Part shown: positions 24,579 to 32,291 of the stretch, one piece after another
How the letters are laid out: the number at the start of each line of letters is the position of its first letter
Numbering within the stretch: position 1 is the stretch's first letter
NCBI GenBank assembly: GCA_013823325.1
Contig: PNLY01000022.1
Coordinates: 1-64,000 of the forward strand
DNA: 64,000 nt
DNA from: Methylobacterium sp.
GTDB taxonomy: Bacteria > Pseudomonadota > Alphaproteobacteria > Rhizobiales > Beijerinckiaceae
Direction of reading: 5' to 3'
Made by a program: the position numbers and the translations under genes
The notes under the pieces: generated by a model
Databases searched by the model: none
What the model was told of the DNA's origin: nothing
Seen by the model: the letters and a program-made list of their open reading frames with translations, nothing else

Positions 24579-27062
24579 ATGGCCCGCATCGTCGCGCGTA
24601 GCGGAGAACGGGTAGAGCCGCTCGCGGGCTGGTCCTGGCTCGCGACGGCTGCCAATGCCGCCGCGACGCCCGCCGATCTGTCTGAGGGCGGCGACTGGCA
24701 GGAAGCCGCGGTGCCCGGCACGGTCGCCGGCACGTTGCGCGCGCTCGGTCGGCTCGATGATGCCAGCGCCAATGCGATCGGCCAGCAGGATCACTGGTAT
24801 CGGACACGGCTGACGGAAGCCCTGAATGGACGCTTGCGTTTCGAGGGGCTGGCGACCGTCACGGAAATCTGGGTCGGTGGCGTCAAGCAGGCCGACAGCG
24901 CTTCGATGTTCGTCCCCGTCGACCTCGCTGTCGATTGTCCGGCCGGAACCGAGATCGCGCTGTGCTTCCGTGCGCTGGCACCGAAGCTTGCCGCCGCGCC
25001 CCGCCGCTCCCGCTGGCGGCCGGCGATGATCCAGCCCAACGGCCTGCGCTGGTTCCGCACCAGCGCGCTCGGCTCGATGCCGGGCTGGTGCCCGCCCGGC
25101 CTGCCGATCGGACCGTATCGTCCCGTGCTGCGGATCGAGAGCGAGGCGAATGCGCCGAAGATCGAATCCGTCGATCTGCGCACCCGCTATGATGGGCAGA
25201 CCGGCACCGTCGCGCTATCGGTCACGCTGGCCGCGAACTCGCGGCTGCCGCTTAGGGCGGTCATGCGCTGCGCCGGCGGCGAGACGGCCTTGCACGCAGA
25301 TGGTGACGGTCAATTAGCCGGAACATTGTCGCTCCCCGGCATCGCGCCCTGGTTCCCGCATACCCATGGCGAGCCGGTGCTGCACGATCTCACCCTACTG
25401 CTCGATGGCGAGACGGTCGAACTCGGCCGCGTCGGCTTCCGCTCGCTCGAGGTTGACCGCGGCGACGATGGCGAGGGCTTCGGCCTGATCGTCAACGGCG
25501 TACCGGTGTTTTGCCGCGGCGCCTGCTGGAGCAATGCCAATGTCACCACGCTGGCCGGTGGCCGCGGGTCTTACGAGCCCTGGCTCCGGCTGGCGCGCGA
25601 TGCCGGCATGAACATGATCCGCCTGCCGGGCGTGATGACCTATGAGGACGACGCCTTCTTCGCGCTCTGCGACGAGCTTGGCATCATGGTCTGGCAAGAG
25701 ATGATGCTGGCCAATTTCGACTATCCGCAGGGCGATGCCGGCTTCCGCGCCGCCATCAAGGCGGAAGCCGAGGCACTGCTGGATTGCACACAAGGCTCGC
25801 CCAGCCTCGCGGTGCTCTGCGGCGGCAGCGAGGTCTTCCAGCAATCGGCGATGCTAGGCGCGCCGCCGGAAGCCTGGTCCGGCCCGATCTTCGACGAGGT
25901 CCTGCCGGAGGCGGTCGCCACTTTCAGGCCCGACATCGCCTATGTCCCGAACTCGCCCTCGGGCGGGCCGCTGCCCTTCGTCGCCGACAAGGGCGTGACG
26001 CATTATTACGGAGTCGGCGCCTATATGCGCGGTCTCGACGATGCCCGCCGCGCCAATGTCCGCTTCGCCGCCGAGAGCCTCGCCTTCGCCAATGTGCCGG
26101 AAGAGGTCTCGCTGCGTTCCGGCAAGCCGCCGGCGATCACCCATCATCCCGACTGGAAGCGCGCCGTGCCACGCGATGCCGGCGCCTCCTGGGATTTCGA
26201 GGATGTGCGCGACCATTATCTCGAACGGCTCTACGGCCTCGAACCGGCGCGTCTGCGGCGCGAGGACCCGGAGCGCTATTTCGCCCTATCACGCGCAGTT
26301 GTCGCCGAGGTGATGGAGGAGACCTTCGCCGAATGGCGCCGGCCAGCCTCGCCGACGCGAGGGGCGCTGGTTTGGCTGCTGCAGGACCTCCAGCTCGGCG
26401 CCGGCTGGGGCGTCATCGCCAGTGACGGCGAGCCGAAATCGGCCTGGCACGGGCTCGCCCGTGCTTTCCGTCCGGTCCAGCTCACGCTCACCGACGAGGG
26501 CGTCAACGGGCTCAGCCTGCATGCCCTGAACGAGCGTCCGGAGCCGCTGGCTGCCACCGTCGAGCTGACCTGCTGGCGCGCAGGCGAGGTCGCGGTGATC
26601 AAGGCGAAGCGCGAGATCGCGCTCGCTCCGCGCGCGGCGGTGACGCTCTCGGCCTTCGACCTGATCGGCCGCTTCTTCGACATCGCCTATGCCTATCGCT
26701 TCGGCCCGCCCGGCCACGACGTGACCTCGGCCGTGCTGCGCGATGCCGCGAGCGGCGCGGTGCTGGCCGAAGCCTTCCACTTTCCGCTCGGGCGCGGCCA
26801 TGAACGCCATCAGTGCGGGCTTGCCGCAAAGCTGGAGCGCGAAGGCGACGACTGGAGCGTGGTGATCTCGACCCAGCGCTTCGCGCAATCGGTCGAGATC
26901 GTCGATCACGCCTGGCGGCCGGAGCGGAGCTGGTTCCATCTCGCGCCAGGCGAGCCGCGACGGGTCCGTCTGCTCCGCCGCGTAGGCGCGAGCGGCGAGC
27001 CGTCAGGTGAGGTTCGCGCGGTCAACGCACTCGACCGGGGCGGCTACGCGGCGGGGGCGTGA
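24579..27062 (+). CDS. Glycoside hydrolase family 2 protein (beta-mannosidase-like)
   Basis: An 827-residue GH2-type enzyme. It has an N-terminal jelly-roll sugar-binding domain, an Ig-like domain, a TIM barrel beginning near FCRGACWSN, and C-terminal beta domains. The acid/base Glu418 lies in LCGGSEVFQQ, where beta-mannosidases have GNNE, and the likely nucleophile Glu499 is in RFAAESLAFANVP. No signal peptide is seen, so it would act in the cytoplasm unless exported otherwise. It is the last gene of the carrier-protein operon, which links that operon to glycan metabolism. Substrate and anomeric specificity are inferred only from family. Confidence 0.85.
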   Translation: MARIVARSGERVEPLAGWSWLATAANAAATPADLSEGGDWQEAAVPGTVAGTLRALGRLDDASANAIGQQDHWYRTRLTEALNGRLRFEGLATVTEIWVGGVKQADSASMFVPVDLAVDCPAGTEIALCFRALAPKLAAAPRRSRWRPAMIQPNGLRWFRTSALGSMPGWCPPGLPIGPYRPVLRIESEANAPKIESVDLRTRYDGQTGTVALSVTLAANSRLPLRAVMRCAGGETALHADGDGQLAGTLSLPGIAPWFPHTHGEPVLHDLTLLLDGETVELGRVGFRSLEVDRGDDGEGFGLIVNGVPVFCRGACWSNANVTTLAGGRGSYEPWLRLARDAGMNMIRLPGVMTYEDDAFFALCDELGIMVWQEMMLANFDYPQGDAGFRAAIKAEAEALLDCTQGSPSLAVLCGGSEVFQQSAMLGAPPEAWSGPIFDEVLPEAVATFRPDIAYVPNSPSGGPLPFVADKGVTHYYGVGAYMRGLDDARRANVRFAAESLAFANVPEEVSLRSGKPPAITHHPDWKRAVPRDAGASWDFEDVRDHYLERLYGLEPARLRREDPERYFALSRAVVAEVMEETFAEWRRPASPTRGALVWLLQDLQLGAGWGVIASDGEPKSAWHGLARAFRPVQLTLTDEGVNGLSLHALNERPEPLAATVELTCWRAGEVAVIKAKREIALAPRAAVTLSAFDLIGRFFDIAYAYRFGPPGHDVTSAVLRDAASGAVLAEAFHFPLGRGHERHQCGLAAKLEREGDDWSVVISTQRFAQSVEIVDHAWRPERSWFHLAPGEPRRVRLLRRVGASGEPSGEVRAVNALDRGGYAAGA

Positions 27063-27101
27063 AGACTCGATCAGATTTCGGCCTGATTGAAGCGCGCATC
27101 T

Positions 27102-27188
27102 GTCATTGCGAGGAGCGGAGCGACGAAGCAATCCAGGGGCCACGGAGCTCCACATCCCCCTGGATTGCTTCGCTGCGCTCGCAATGAC
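27102..27188. repeat. Fold-back intergenic repeat of the GTCATTGCGAG type
   Basis: About 87 bp with long inverted arms: GTCATTGCGAGGAGCGGAGC and a matching right arm ending GCGCTCGCAATGAC, with inner arms GAAGCAATCCAGGGG and CCCCCTGGATTGCTTC. It is a different family from the two repeats near 3.4 and 6.4 kb. It fills the gap between the convergent GH2 and lyase genes, where its hairpin may serve as a two-way terminator. Confidence 0.9.
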
Positions 27189-27211
27189 GGATGAGGCGGA
27201 TTGAGGTTCGC

Positions 27212-28666
27212 TTAGCCCTCCGCATCGACCAGCGCTTCGATCTCGCTACGCCTTGCCTCGACATGCCGCAGCAGCGGATCGAGATGCGGGACGCGATCGC
27301 CGGCCGCGGCGAAGGGGACGGCCTCGCGCAGCAGAGCGAAGAGCTTGCCGGTGACCGCGCCGAGCGGCGTCGCCTTGCGGCTCTCCACGGCCTGGGCCGC
27401 AACCATCAGCTCGAGCCCGGCGATCGACTTGCACAGGCCTGCGACCTCCATCGTCTTGCGCGCCGCGAAGGTCGCCATGCCGGCGCGGTCGAGATTGCCG
27501 TTGGAATGGCTGGAGCTGGCGAGTTCCTGCACGACGGGAGCCGTCGCCAGCCGCGCCTCCGAGGTGATCGCCTTGTGGAATTGGGCGAGGCCGTTGAAGC
27601 CGGGCAGGCCGACGCCGTCCTCCTCGATCAGCCCGACCGTCAGGCCCGACCAGACGGAATCGACCTGCTTGGCGACGCGCTCGGCCGAAGCCGTGACCAC
27701 CGGTGCGAAGGCGAGGCGGGCGATGTCTAGGGCCATCGACAGCGAGACCGTGTCGAAATTGGCGACCGAGACCAGCGAACGCTCCTCTAGCGAGACGATC
27801 GGGTTATTCTGGCTGGAGCGGAACTCCGTCTCGATCTGGCGCCAGGCGAAATCCAGGCTGTCCGCCGCCGTGCCGTGCAGCAGCGGCAGCGAGCGAAAGC
27901 TGAGCGGGTCCTGCAGATGGCGCGGTCCGCCCTTGGCGAAGAGGTAGCTGCCATCGAGATAGCCGCGGATCCGGCGGCCATGTCGCTCCAGCCCGGCGAA
28001 GGGGCGCGAGCGCAAGGCAGCCTCGGATACGATCGAGGGGTTGGCGGCGAAGCCCTCCATGCTGAGCGCGGCGATCAGGCTCCAGAGGTCGAGGCTGCGC
28101 TGCAGCTCGGCCATGGCCAGCGCCGCGATGCCGAGCGCCAGCGCGCTGGAATTCAGCAGCGCCAGCGCTTCGCCAGCCTGCAGCTCGAGATCGCCGTAGA
28201 GCGCCAGCGCGAGATCGGTGATCGGCGCCATATCGCTCTGGCCCATCGAGCCCCAGACGTGAACCTCGACCCGGCTGTCGCTGTTGAGGGCCTCGGTCAG
28301 CCGCTCGGCCAATAGCGGGCGCACGCCGAGGCGCCCGCTCGCCATCGAGTTGAGCAGGACGAGCATCATCGCCCGGACGGCCTCGGGCGAGGCGAGGGGG
28401 CCGTGCGCGACATTGTGGGTGAGCAGCAGGCGGCGGTTGAATTCGCCGACGCGCTCCGGCGCCAGCGGCACGCCGGTCTTGGCGCCAACGCTGGTGGTGA
28501 CGCCATAGACCTTCTCGCCGCGCGCCACGGCGCCGTCAATGATGGTGCGGGCGGCTTTCATCCGCTCGACCGCTTCCGGCGTGACGGCGATGGGCGCCTT
28601 CTCCCTAGAGACACGGACGATCTCGTCGATCGTCAGGTCGAAGCCGGTGATGTCGACATGGCTCAT
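27212..28666 (-). CDS. HAL/PAL-family aromatic amino acid lyase homologue lacking the MIO triad
   Basis: A 484-residue homologue of histidine/phenylalanine ammonia-lyases. The fold is recognisable from YGVTTSVG (Tyr54, the catalytic tyrosine position), the active-site region GSMGQSDMAPITDLAL at 139-154, SSQNNPIVS and the long C-terminal helices. Active members build the MIO electrophile from Ala-Ser-Gly in GSxGASGDLAP; here the equivalent reads GSMGQSDMAP, one residue shorter, so MIO cannot form in the known way. The DNA was read on the minus strand and confirms these codons. It probably has another reaction, or a non-catalytic role. The ATG at 28666 starts it; it is divergent from a fumarase-like gene pair. 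Confidence 0.85.
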   Translation of the reverse strand: MSHVDITGFDLTIDEIVRVSREKAPIAVTPEAVERMKAARTIIDGAVARGEKVYGVTTSVGAKTGVPLAPERVGEFNRRLLLTHNVAHGPLASPEAVRAMMLVLLNSMASGRLGVRPLLAERLTEALNSDSRVEVHVWGSMGQSDMAPITDLALALYGDLELQAGEALALLNSSALALGIAALAMAELQRSLDLWSLIAALSMEGFAANPSIVSEAALRSRPFAGLERHGRRIRGYLDGSYLFAKGGPRHLQDPLSFRSLPLLHGTAADSLDFAWRQIETEFRSSQNNPIVSLEERSLVSVANFDTVSLSMALDIARLAFAPVVTASAERVAKQVDSVWSGLTVGLIEEDGVGLPGFNGLAQFHKAITSEARLATAPVVQELASSSHSNGNLDRAGMATFAARKTMEVAGLCKSIAGLELMVAAQAVESRKATPLGAVTGKLFALLREAVPFAAAGDRVPHLDPLLRHVEARRSEIEALVDAEG

Positions 28667-28833
28667 GATCGCTCGTCCTGTCCTTCGGCGCATTTGCGCT
28701 CGCTTGCTCAATAAAGCGAAGCTTCGAGGCGGGGAGGGGCGCGGCCTCGATTTCACTTCGCGAAACGCTGCGCAGGGCGCCGAGCCGAGTTCCGTCATTC
28801 GACTAGTTTCACGCCCTCGAACGGGCGGGGCGC

Positions 28834-29703
28834 ATGGCAATCACCTACGAGCTGGTCAAGGAGGTCACCGCCAATCTCTATGATTGGTCGCTGCGCCGTA
28901 TTCCTGAGTCCTCCAAGGCCGAGTTCCGCAAGGCGCTGGCGAGCGAAACCGAGCCGCAGGCCCGCCAGACGCTCGCCTTCATGCTCGACAGCGCCGAGCG
29001 GGCCGAGACGACTGGCAAGTTCCTCTGCTCCGATGCCGGGGTGCCGAGCTACTCGATCAAGATCGGCTCCGGCGCCCGCATGGAGGGCGACATCCGCCAG
29101 GCGATCGTCGACGGCTTCGCCGAGCTCACCCGCACAATCCAGCCGCCGCTGCTGCGCTTCGTCACCAACCCGCTGACCAATGAACGCAGCTTTCACGGCA
29201 AGGACATGCCGCTGGTCTCCTGGGACCTCGTCGGCGAGGGCGATTATCTCGACATCACCTGCGCGCCCAAGGCGCTTGGCGGCGGACGCTGGGCCGCGAT
29301 CGAGATACTGGTCAGCCCGAGCCTCGACGAGATCGAGCGCTGCATCCTTGAGATCGTATTGCGCGCCGGCGGCCAGCATTGCCCGCCGGTGGTGATCGGC
29401 GTCGGCATCGGGGGCACCTTCGACCATGCGGCCAAGCTCTCCAAGGACGCGACCTTGCGCCCGTTCGGCGAACGCAATTCCGAGCCGATGGTCGCGGAGA
29501 TGGAGGAGCGCCTGACCCGCGCCGTCAACCAGATGGGTTTCGGCCCGATGGGCGTCGGCGGCGCGACCACGACCTTCGGCGTCCACATCGAATACGCCTC
29601 CGGCCATGGCTTCACCCCGGTCGCCGTCTCGTTCAATTGCTGGATCAACCGGCGGACGCGGGCACGGATCTACAATTCCGGCGTGGTGGAGCGGATCGAA
29701 TGA
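28834..29703 (+). CDS. Class I fumarate hydratase/tartrate dehydratase alpha subunit
   Basis: Iron-sulfur hydro-lyase subunit of 289 residues, matching the two-subunit TtdA-type class I fumarases. The three cysteines for a [4Fe-4S] cluster lie in FLCSDAGVPSY, DITCAPKALGGG and HCPPVVIGVGIGG. It catalyses reversible hydration of a dicarboxylate such as fumarate, mesaconate or tartrate with the beta subunit that follows. The beta-subunit ATG overlaps this gene's stop by 4 bp. Separate subunits distinguish it from fused FumA. The neighbours (lyase homologue, oxidoreductase, IclR) suggest a catabolic rather than TCA-cycle role. Confidence 0.92.
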   Translation: MAITYELVKEVTANLYDWSLRRIPESSKAEFRKALASETEPQARQTLAFMLDSAERAETTGKFLCSDAGVPSYSIKIGSGARMEGDIRQAIVDGFAELTRTIQPPLLRFVTNPLTNERSFHGKDMPLVSWDLVGEGDYLDITCAPKALGGGRWAAIEILVSPSLDEIERCILEIVLRAGGQHCPPVVIGVGIGGTFDHAAKLSKDATLRPFGERNSEPMVAEMEERLTRAVNQMGFGPMGVGGATTTFGVHIEYASGHGFTPVAVSFNCWINRRTRARIYNSGVVERIE

Positions 29704-30335
29704 CGAGTCTGTCTCCCATCCGCCTGACCCTGCCGCTGACGCCAGAAGCGGCCCGCGCGCTTAAGGTCGGCGATGTCGTGCTGCTCGACGGCGATGCCGT
29801 CGCGACGGTCGGCATGCCCACCCAGAAGCGCATGGTCGCGGGGGTCGAGGCTGGGGGCGAGCTGCCGCTTTCGCTGCGCAACGGCACCTTCTTCCATATG
29901 GGTGTGAGCTATGAGGACGATGGCGGCCGACCCGGGGCGGTCCATTACGTCAATCCGACGACGTCGAGCCGCTTCAACCATCTGATGCCGACGCTGATCC
30001 GGGGCCTGCGCCTGACCGCGACCGGCGGCAAGGGCGGGCTCTCGCAGGACAGCGTCGACGCGATGCGCGAGGTCGGCTGCGTCTATTTCTCCTTCGTCGG
30101 CGGCGCCTCGGCCCTGCTGAGCGAGGGCGTCGAGGCGGTGACCGATTGCGCCTGGCGCGACCTGATCATGCAGTTCCGCCTGAACCGGCTCCGGCTCAGC
30201 GGTTTCGGGCCGGTGATCGTCGCGATCGATGCCAACGGCAACTCGATCTATGAGCGCCTGATGTCGTCGGCCCGCGAACGCCTGCCGGAGATCATGCGCT
30301 CGCTCCGCCCCTCACAGAACAACGAGACCGACTGA
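29700..30335 (+). CDS. Class I fumarate hydratase/tartrate dehydratase beta subunit
   Basis: A 211-residue partner of the alpha subunit, with the swivelling beta/beta/alpha domain of class I fumarases. Recognisable parts are LKVGDVVLLDG, the conserved TATGGKGGLSQDSVDAM and the VYFSFVGGASAL strand. The ATG at 29700 overlaps the alpha-subunit stop as ATGA. The stop overlaps the oxidoreductase start as TGATG, so three genes are translationally coupled. Confidence 0.92.
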   Translation: MTSLSPIRLTLPLTPEAARALKVGDVVLLDGDAVATVGMPTQKRMVAGVEAGGELPLSLRNGTFFHMGVSYEDDGGRPGAVHYVNPTTSSRFNHLMPTLIRGLRLTATGGKGGLSQDSVDAMREVGCVYFSFVGGASALLSEGVEAVTDCAWRDLIMQFRLNRLRLSGFGPVIVAIDANGNSIYERLMSSARERLPEIMRSLRPSQNNETD

Positions 30336-31318
30336 TGCAAGCGATCGAGATCACCAAGCCGGGCGGCCCCGAGGTCCTGGCTTTCTGCGACCGCCCCGTG
30401 CCGACGCTCGGCCCCGGCGACGTCCTGATCCGCGTGCGCGCGGCCGGCGTCAACCGGCCCGACATCCAGCAGCGGCGTGGCCTCTACCCGCCGCCGCCCG
30501 GCGCCACCGACCTGCCCGGGCTCGATGTTTCCGGCGTGGTCGAGGCCGTCGGTGCCGAGGTCGCCTGGCCGAAGGTCGGCGATTCCGTCTGCGCGCTCGC
30601 AAATGGCGGCGGCTATGCCGAGTTCTGCGCCGTGCCGGCCCTGCAATGCATGCCACTGCCGGAGGGCTTCTCCTTCGCTGAGGCGGCGGCGCTGCCGGAG
30701 GTGTTCTTCACCGCCTGGAACAATGTCGTCTGGCTCGGCCGGCTCGCCGATGGCGAGACCCTGCTAGTCCAGGGCGGCACCAGCGGCGTCGGCATGGCGG
30801 CGATCCAGATCGCCAGGCAATTGCGTGGCGCCCGCGTGATTGCGACCGCCGGGTCCGCTGAGAAACGCGCCGTCTGCCTGGAGATCGGCGCCGATTTTGC
30901 CGTCGATTACCGCGCCGACTGGGTCGCGGAGATCGAGGCGGCGATCGGCAAGGAGAAGGTCGATGTCGTCCTCGATGCGCAGGCCGGCCCCTATACCGAA
31001 AAGCAGCTGCAATTGCTGGCGCCCGATGGCCGCGTCGTGCTGATCGCCAGCCATCTCGGCCAGATGGCCGAGGTCAATGTCCGCAATATCGTCCGCCGCC
31101 GGCTGACCCTGACCGGCTCGACTCTGCGGCCGCGCGATGCCGCCTATAAGGGGCGGATCGCGGCCAAGCTGGTTGAGAAGGTCTGGCCGCTCTTGGAGAG
31201 TGGGGCGATCCGCAGCCATATCTGCGCGAGCTTCGACTGGCGCGATGTCCGCGACGCGCACGCGCTGATGGATGCCGGCGACCAGGTCGGCAAGGTCGTC
31301 CTGACCATGCCGGAATAG
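30335..31318 (+). CDS. NAD(P)H:quinone oxidoreductase (zeta-crystallin/PIG3-type MDR)
   Basis: A 327-residue medium-chain dehydrogenase/reductase of the zinc-free quinone oxidoreductase branch. It has the GroES-like N-terminal half (GVNRPDIQQRRGLYPPPPG), the nucleotide-binding VQGGTSGVGMAAIQIA and a C-terminal SFDWRDVRDAHALMDAG. No structural-zinc cysteine cluster is seen. It reduces quinones or enoyl compounds with NADPH in the cytoplasm. It is the third coupled gene of the fumarase-like operon; an enoyl reductase role in the same pathway is possible. Confidence 0.9.
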   Translation: MQAIEITKPGGPEVLAFCDRPVPTLGPGDVLIRVRAAGVNRPDIQQRRGLYPPPPGATDLPGLDVSGVVEAVGAEVAWPKVGDSVCALANGGGYAEFCAVPALQCMPLPEGFSFAEAAALPEVFFTAWNNVVWLGRLADGETLLVQGGTSGVGMAAIQIARQLRGARVIATAGSAEKRAVCLEIGADFAVDYRADWVAEIEAAIGKEKVDVVLDAQAGPYTEKQLQLLAPDGRVVLIASHLGQMAEVNVRNIVRRRLTLTGSTLRPRDAAYKGRIAAKLVEKVWPLLESGAIRSHICASFDWRDVRDAHALMDAGDQVGKVVLTMPE

Positions 31319-31351
31319 TCCGGCCGGCTGCGCGAATAACTATCCCGTCGC

Positions 31352-31361
31352 GAGAATTCTC
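31352..31361. promoter_or_regulatory. 10-bp palindrome upstream of the IclR gene
   Basis: GAGAATTCTC lies 43 bp before the IclR-type regulator start in an 85-bp gap. It could be an autoregulatory operator half; a short perfect palindrome alone is weak evidence. Confidence 0.3.
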
Positions 31362-31403
31362 ATCTAGAACAGCGGTTCGTGCTCGCTTAGCCGGATCCGC
31401 CGC

Positions 31404-32207
31404 GTGTTCTCCTTCGCGCCCGTCCAGTCCGTTCTCAAGGCGCTGCGGCTGCTGACCGAGGTCAACCGCTGTAGCGTCGCGACCGTGGGCGAATTGCATC
31501 GCCGCACCGGCATGCCGAAGCCGACGATCGTGCGCCTGCTCGAGACGTTGATCGAGGCCGGCTATGTCGTGCGCGACGAGCGCATGCGCGGCTATCTCGT
31601 CACCTCGCAGGTGGCGCATCTGAGTTCGGGCTTCCATGGTGCGCCGCTGGTGATCGAGGCGGCGCGGCCCTGGGCGACGGCGCTGACGCGCCAGATCAAA
31701 TGGCCCTGCGCCGTCTGCCTGCTCGACTACGATGCCGTGGTCGTGCGCTTCTCGACGATCCCCGACAGTCCGATCTCGCCCTTCCATGCGACGCTCGGCT
31801 ACCGTCTCAACTTGGGTGGCCGGGCGCTCGGGCGCGCCTATCTCGCCTTCTGTCCCGACGAGGAACGTGAGGTGCTGCGCGCCGCGATGCGTGGCTCGGC
31901 CGAGCCCGAGAACAGCAGTCTCAGCGACGAGGACGTCGAGCGCATGATCGAGCAGGCGCGCTGGCGCGGTTATACCGAGCGTGATCCAGCTGCCGAACCG
32001 AAGAATTCCGCGACGATCGCGGTGCCGATCAAGCTCGGCGAGCGCGTGCTTGCAACCTTCGGCGTCACCTTCTTCCGCGCCGCGGTGTCCAACCCCGAGG
32101 ACAAGGCCAGGATCATCCATCCGCTGAAGAAAGCGGCTTCGAATATCGAGGCCCAGCTGGAGGCGCTCTCGCAATCCATGGGCGTTGCGTTTCAAGGCGA
32201 GAAATAG
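31404..32207 (+). CDS. IclR-family transcriptional regulator
   Basis: A 267-residue regulator with an N-terminal winged helix (SVLKALRLLTEVNRCSVATVGEL, then MPKPTIVRLLETLIEAGYV) and a C-terminal IclR effector domain (LGYRLNLGGRALGRAYLAF, with late ISATVAVPI-like SATIAVPIKLG). It starts at GTG 31404. It lies between the fumarase-like operon and a TctC-type binding protein, both on the same strand, and probably controls one or both in response to a small aromatic or carboxylic acid. Confidence 0.92.
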   Translation: MFSFAPVQSVLKALRLLTEVNRCSVATVGELHRRTGMPKPTIVRLLETLIEAGYVVRDERMRGYLVTSQVAHLSSGFHGAPLVIEAARPWATALTRQIKWPCAVCLLDYDAVVVRFSTIPDSPISPFHATLGYRLNLGGRALGRAYLAFCPDEEREVLRAAMRGSAEPENSSLSDEDVERMIEQARWRGYTERDPAAEPKNSATIAVPIKLGERVLATFGVTFFRAAVSNPEDKARIIHPLKKAASNIEAQLEALSQSMGVAFQGEK

Positions 32208-32247
32208 CGGCGCTTTCCGAAGGGGCGCGCACCAGCCGTGCCTAGTG

Positions 32248-32281
32248 TCCGGACAACCGCTGCAAAGCGATCTTGTCCGGA
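32248..32281 (+). promoter_or_regulatory. Inverted repeat reaching into the TctC-like gene's ribosome-binding site
   Basis: TCCGGACAA (32248-32256) pairs perfectly with TTGTCCGGA (32273-32281), spaced by 16 bp. The right arm runs into the GGAGG ribosome-binding site at 32279-32283. The left arm contains the 8-bp palindrome GTCCGGAC. It may be an IclR operator or an RNA hairpin that hides the ribosome-binding site. Confidence 0.45.
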
Positions 32282-32291
32282 GGAAACCTCA

